Origin: Ignavibacteriota bacterium
Lineage (GTDB): Bacteria; Bacteroidota; Ignavibacteria; Ignavibacteriales; Melioribacteraceae
Assembly: GCA_016716225.1 (NCBI GenBank)
Contig: JADJWT010000001.1
Coordinates: forward strand, 1,674,001-1,738,000
DNA: 64,000 bases
Direction: 5' to 3'
In this document: in pieces, positions 61,205 to 64,000 of the stretch
How the letters are laid out: the number at the start of each line of letters is the position of its first letter
Position numbering within the stretch: the stretch's first letter is position 1
Translations under genes and position numbers: made by a program
The notes under the pieces: model-generated
Database searches by the model: none
The model's input: only the letters and a program-made list of their open reading frames with translations
Told to the model about the DNA's origin: nothing

Positions 61205-62047
61205 ATGAAAAATTATAAGCAATATATCGTTAAAGCCAATCCATTTAATATTGATTTAATTTCCGGGAATTTGTGGAATTTAGAAATTCTTGGAATAAAT
61301 GAATTTGATAATTATTTAACAACTTTTGTGTATGAAGATTCTGATTTGACAGTTGAGAAAATTGAAGAATCATTAAATGAATTGAAGCAGCAAAATCTAA
61401 TAAATTCTTTTTCTGTCGAAGTTGAAAATGTTGAAAGTAAAAATTGGAATGAAGAATGGGAAAAGAAAATTAATGTTATAGAAGTTTCGGAGAGATTAGT
61501 AATTAAGCCATCTTTTAAGGAATATTCATCTAAACCAAATCAAATAATTATAACTATTGATCCGAAAATGTCTTTCGGCACCGGAGAACATCAAACAACC
61601 AAAATTGTTCTGCAATTATTGGAAAAATATGTTGATAAAAAGAAAATGGTTCTAGATATAGGAAGCGGTACCGGCGTTTTGGGAATTGCAGCATCGAAAC
61701 TTGGAGCAGAAAAAGTAATTTGTATTGATAATGACGAATGGTGTTTTGAAAATGCAAATGAAAATGTTGAAAAAAATAATGTTACTAATGTAGAAATAAT
61801 TAATGGCGAAATTAATAAAGTAAAAAATCAAAAATTTGATTTGATTTTGGCAAATATTAATAAACATATTTTACTAGAAATTCATTACGATATTAAGAAT
61901 ATTTGCACAGAAAATGGTATTCTAATTTTAAGTGGTTTATTAGAAACAGATTATGATGAAATAAAAAAGCAGTATACCCAAATTGGGTTTACTGCTTTAG
62001 AATTCCTTCAGAAAGATGAATGGATAGGAATAGTATTCAAAAACTAA
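61205..62047 (+). CDS. prmA: ribosomal protein L11 methyltransferase PrmA
   Basis: A 280-residue SAM methyltransferase. The C-terminal catalytic domain has SFGTGEHQTTKIVLQLLE, the SAM motif VLDIGSGTGVLGIAASKLGAEKV and LILANINKHILLEI. The N-terminal substrate domain is present but divergent. It methylates L11 on several amino groups. Its last bases overlap the end of the convergent marR gene by 4 bases, and a minus-strand terminator lies inside its 3' end. Confidence 0.94.
   Translation: MKNYKQYIVKANPFNIDLISGNLWNLEILGINEFDNYLTTFVYEDSDLTVEKIEESLNELKQQNLINSFSVEVENVESKNWNEEWEKKINVIEVSERLVIKPSFKEYSSKPNQIIITIDPKMSFGTGEHQTTKIVLQLLEKYVDKKKMVLDIGSGTGVLGIAASKLGAEKVICIDNDEWCFENANENVEKNNVTNVEIINGEINKVKNQKFDLILANINKHILLEIHYDIKNICTENGILILSGLLETDYDEIKKQYTQIGFTALEFLQKDEWIGIVFKN
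61963..61996 (-). terminator. minus-strand intrinsic terminator embedded in prmA
   Basis: AGCAGTATACCCAA at 61968-61981 and TTGGGTTTACTGCT at 61983-61996 form a 14-bp inverted repeat with one mismatch. On the minus strand the hairpin is followed at once by TTTTTTAT. It lies 48-80 bases beyond the marR stop codon, so it should end the marR transcript inside the prmA coding region, where it reads QYTQIGFTAL on the + strand. Confidence 0.75.
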
Positions 62048-62472
62048 GAAGCTAATTTTTCCAATAAAGCTGTTAATTGTTTCATCTCAACTTCTGATAA
62101 TTTTTTAGAAACTTCGTTGAGACTTTTAACATGTTCAGGATAAATTTTATCTAGTTTTTGTTTTCCTTTTGGAGTTAACTCAGCATTAATAACTCTTCGA
62201 TCTGTTTTTGAATGAACTCTTTTAACAAGATCTTCTTTTTCCAAGTTATCCATAACGCAAGTTATATTAGCTCCGGTAACCATAAGCTCGTCGCTAATTT
62301 TCTTCAAAGGAATTGAACCATTTTTCATCAAAACATCTAAAACGCCAAATTGTGGAGAAGTTAATTTTTCAGCACCAAGGTGTTTTGATTGTACTTTTTT
62401 TAACTTATCATGGGCTTTTCCCACTAAGTTATAGAGCTCAACAATCTGTTGCTCTTTTGTTGATTTTGCCAT
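62044..62472 (-). CDS. MarR-family transcriptional regulator
   Basis: A 142-residue winged-helix regulator. Typical parts are LTSPQFGVLDVLMKNGSIPLKKISDELMVTGANITCVMDNLEKEDLVKR then the wing SKTDRRVINAELTPKGKQKL. It carries no Cys in sensing position. Genes it controls are not evident; the gene upstream on its strand encodes a YgjP-like peptidase 16 bases away and may share its transcript. Confidence 0.93.
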   Translation of the reverse strand: MAKSTKEQQIVELYNLVGKAHDKLKKVQSKHLGAEKLTSPQFGVLDVLMKNGSIPLKKISDELMVTGANITCVMDNLEKEDLVKRVHSKTDRRVINAELTPKGKQKLDKIYPEHVKSLNEVSKKLSEVEMKQLTALLEKLAS

Positions 62473-62488
62473 AGAACCCCCTTCTAGA

Positions 62489-63163
62489 TTATAGGATAAT
62501 TTTATTTAATTCTTTCCTATATATATTATAATTTGGTATTATACCCTTAACCAGCTTCCAGAATTTCACCGAATGATTCATCTCTTTAAGATGACACAGT
62601 TCGTGAACAATTACATAATCAATAACTTTGTGATTAAAATACATTAGTTTTATGTTAAATGACAACACTTTTTTTGCCGAACAACTTCCCCAGCGTGTAC
62701 TAAGATTTTTCAGCTGAATTTTACTGAATTCAAAATTTCCAAGTTTTGCAATTTTTTCAACTCTTTGGGGGATATAACTTTCAGCTTGTATTTTCAACCA
62801 CTTAAAGAACAACTCGTCATCAGAAAATTTATCATTTATGTTTTTCTGAACTACTAATGTATCATTTTCTAATATATATTTCAAGTTTTTATTATTGACA
62901 TATTCTTTTTTAATTAAATCAATATTATTACCTAAATAATAATATTTATTTTTCTGAGATTTTAAATCATTGATTTTTTTTGTAATCCATTTCTGGTTAG
63001 CAAGTACAAACTTTTTTGCCGCAATAAATGAAACATAATTTGGAAGGGAAACCTTTATAACCCCATCTTTATTAATCTTAATTTTAATATTACGTGCTGA
63101 TTCATATTTTCGCATTTCGTATTTATACGAAATGCTATTAATTTCTATTTCTTCTTCTCTCAT
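62489..63163 (-). CDS. YgjP-like (DUF45) zinc metallopeptidase-fold protein
   Basis: A 224-residue soluble protein. The zinc site is HELCHLKEMNHSVKFWKLV: HEXXH (HELCH) with a third His in MNHS. Before it stands the conserved RWGSCSAKKVLSFNIKLMYF. This matches the DUF45/WLM-SprT-like family, for which proteolytic function is assumed but mostly unproven. It is often found beside restriction-modification genes, but none is here. It precedes marR on the strand by 16 bases. Confidence 0.92.
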   Translation of the reverse strand: MREEEIEINSISYKYEMRKYESARNIKIKINKDGVIKVSLPNYVSFIAAKKFVLANQKWITKKINDLKSQKNKYYYLGNNIDLIKKEYVNNKNLKYILENDTLVVQKNINDKFSDDELFFKWLKIQAESYIPQRVEKIAKLGNFEFSKIQLKNLSTRWGSCSAKKVLSFNIKLMYFNHKVIDYVIVHELCHLKEMNHSVKFWKLVKGIIPNYNIYRKELNKIIL

Positions 63164-63245
63164 ATATAGTTATAAATTTTGTTGAAAGCTCCGTAAATTA
63201 AAATTATATTACTTATTCAAACTATAAAAATTCATAAAAATTATT

Positions 63246-64000
63246 GTGCGGCAAAATATAAAATTATTCGAGAAAGAATTAATAAATTTTTTCAATTCTT
63301 CAAGAAATTTATTTGAAAATAATGGTGAAAATACACTTTTTAGTTTTCTATTTAAGTTAGATAATCTTGAAATATCAAAATTTACTGATTCAAAACTTTT
63401 AGAAGATAAAATTTTCTTTTATTGGAGAATTTTTAGCGAAGATGAAGAATTTCTGGGAATAGACCCAATTTATACAATTTCAGCAAATGGTGAAAACCGA
63501 TTAATTGAAACAAATCTGCAAGTAAACAAAATTTCATGTAATTTAATTTCAAATTGGAATAAACAAGATTTTAATAATATTCCCATTTTTTTAGGCGGAA
63601 TAAAATTTGCTCCCAACCAAAAAAGTGAAAGATGGAAAGATTTTAATGATTCCGATTGGTTTGTTCCTAAAATTTTATTTCTTAAAAACTCTAATGGAAA
63701 TTTTATTATTTATAATTTCTGCAGTTTAAATAATTTTAGCAATTCCGAAATTGAAATAAAAAAATCTATTGAATTTTTGAAAAATCTCTTTATTGAAGAA
63801 AGGGAAGAAATTCTACCAGCAAAAATTGATGACCCAATTTATTCAAATTCATTTAATATTTGGCGATCCCAAATAGAAAATGCTCTGCAAAACATTGGTG
63901 ATGGAAATTTTGCAAAAGTTGTACTTTCCCGAGAAGTTAATTTTAAACTAAATAATTATCCAACCATTTCTTATTTGTTGGATGAACTTAGTGCAAAATA
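63246..64000 (+). CDS. menF: isochorismate synthase (MenF/EntC family), 5' part
   Basis: An open frame from GTG 63246 runs off the window (251 codons and two bases). The last part shows the family signature SFNIWRSQIENALQNIGDGNF, then KVVLSREVNF, which opens the chorismate-binding catalytic domain. Upstream, the FLGGIKFAPNQKSERWKDF strand is typical of the N-terminal MenF region. The active site itself lies beyond the window end. The enzyme supplies isochorismate for menaquinone (or a siderophore). No good ribosome site was seen, so the exact start is uncertain. Confidence 0.82.
   Translation, partial: MRQNIKLFEKELINFFNSSRNLFENNGENTLFSFLFKLDNLEISKFTDSKLLEDKIFFYWRIFSEDEEFLGIDPIYTISANGENRLIETNLQVNKISCNLISNWNKQDFNNIPIFLGGIKFAPNQKSERWKDFNDSDWFVPKILFLKNSNGNFIIYNFCSLNNFSNSEIEIKKSIEFLKNLFIEEREEILPAKIDDPIYSNSFNIWRSQIENALQNIGDGNFAKVVLSREVNFKLNNYPTISYLLDELSAK

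Noticed and set aside
62489..63163. Restriction-modification locus suggested by a DUF45/YgjP protein
   Set aside because: No restriction, methylase or specificity gene is adjacent; neighbours are marR and menF.

Overview
The window is AT-rich, densely coded DNA from a motile Gram-negative bacterium. The best fit is the Ignavibacteriota (Ignavibacteria), within the Bacteroidota/Chlorobiota superphylum. Evidence: a type IX secretion C-terminal domain with the NYPNPFNP signature (about 42570-42840), a C25 gingipain-like peptidase, two S46 dipeptidyl peptidases, a full flagellar gene set with L and P rings, and multiheme cytochromes. No rRNA, tRNA, insertion sequence or CRISPR array was seen.

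Layout. (1) 1-13974 is one long flagellar run on the + strand: hypothetical - FliK-like - small ORF - flgF - flgG - flgA - flgH - flgI - flgJ - flgN - flgK - flgL - motA1 - motB1 - fliW - csrA - response regulator - motA2 - motB2. It builds the distal rod, rings, hook-filament junction and two different stators, and carries the FliW/CsrA post-transcriptional switch. (2) 14104-17351 holds a receiver protein with an H-box but no kinase domain, then a hypothetical gene and a PAS histidine kinase behind a textbook sigma-28 promoter. (3) 17559-33240 is mostly peptide, carbon and sugar metabolism: subtilase, OPT transporter, class V aminotransferase, phosphohexomutase, two S46 peptidases around an aldehyde dehydrogenase, and a zinc-ribbon ORF without a normal start codon. 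(4) 33267-42840 is an accessory region: membrane Ser/Thr kinase-TPR protein, a 100-residue precursor-like peptide ending in a Trp/Pro-rich tail, an isoprenoid-synthase-fold enzyme with two DDxxD motifs, a GAF-sigma54 activator, a HEAT-like secreted protein and a C25 peptidase split by two frame changes. (5) 42865-51234 has feoAB, a five-heme cytochrome with a one-heme barrel-like protein, a HAD phosphatase, a TonB-C protein and a chemoreceptor. (6) 51237-64000 is housekeeping: coaD, rsmD, a PilM-like gene, a comEA-like gene, dnaJ-grpE-hrcA, purM, a TatD-radical SAM fusion, dacB, prmA, a MarR regulator, a YgjP-like protease and the start of menF.

The strongest candidate for an undescribed system is 33516-38725. 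A small peptide with an exceptionally strong ribosome binding site sits directly before a polyprenyl-synthetase-like protein and is flanked by a membrane kinase and a sigma54 activator. This recalls the Bacillus ComX/ComQ arrangement, in which a ComQ isoprenyltransferase modifies a Trp in a small precursor that then acts as a signal. The resemblance is by architecture and motif only and has not been tested.
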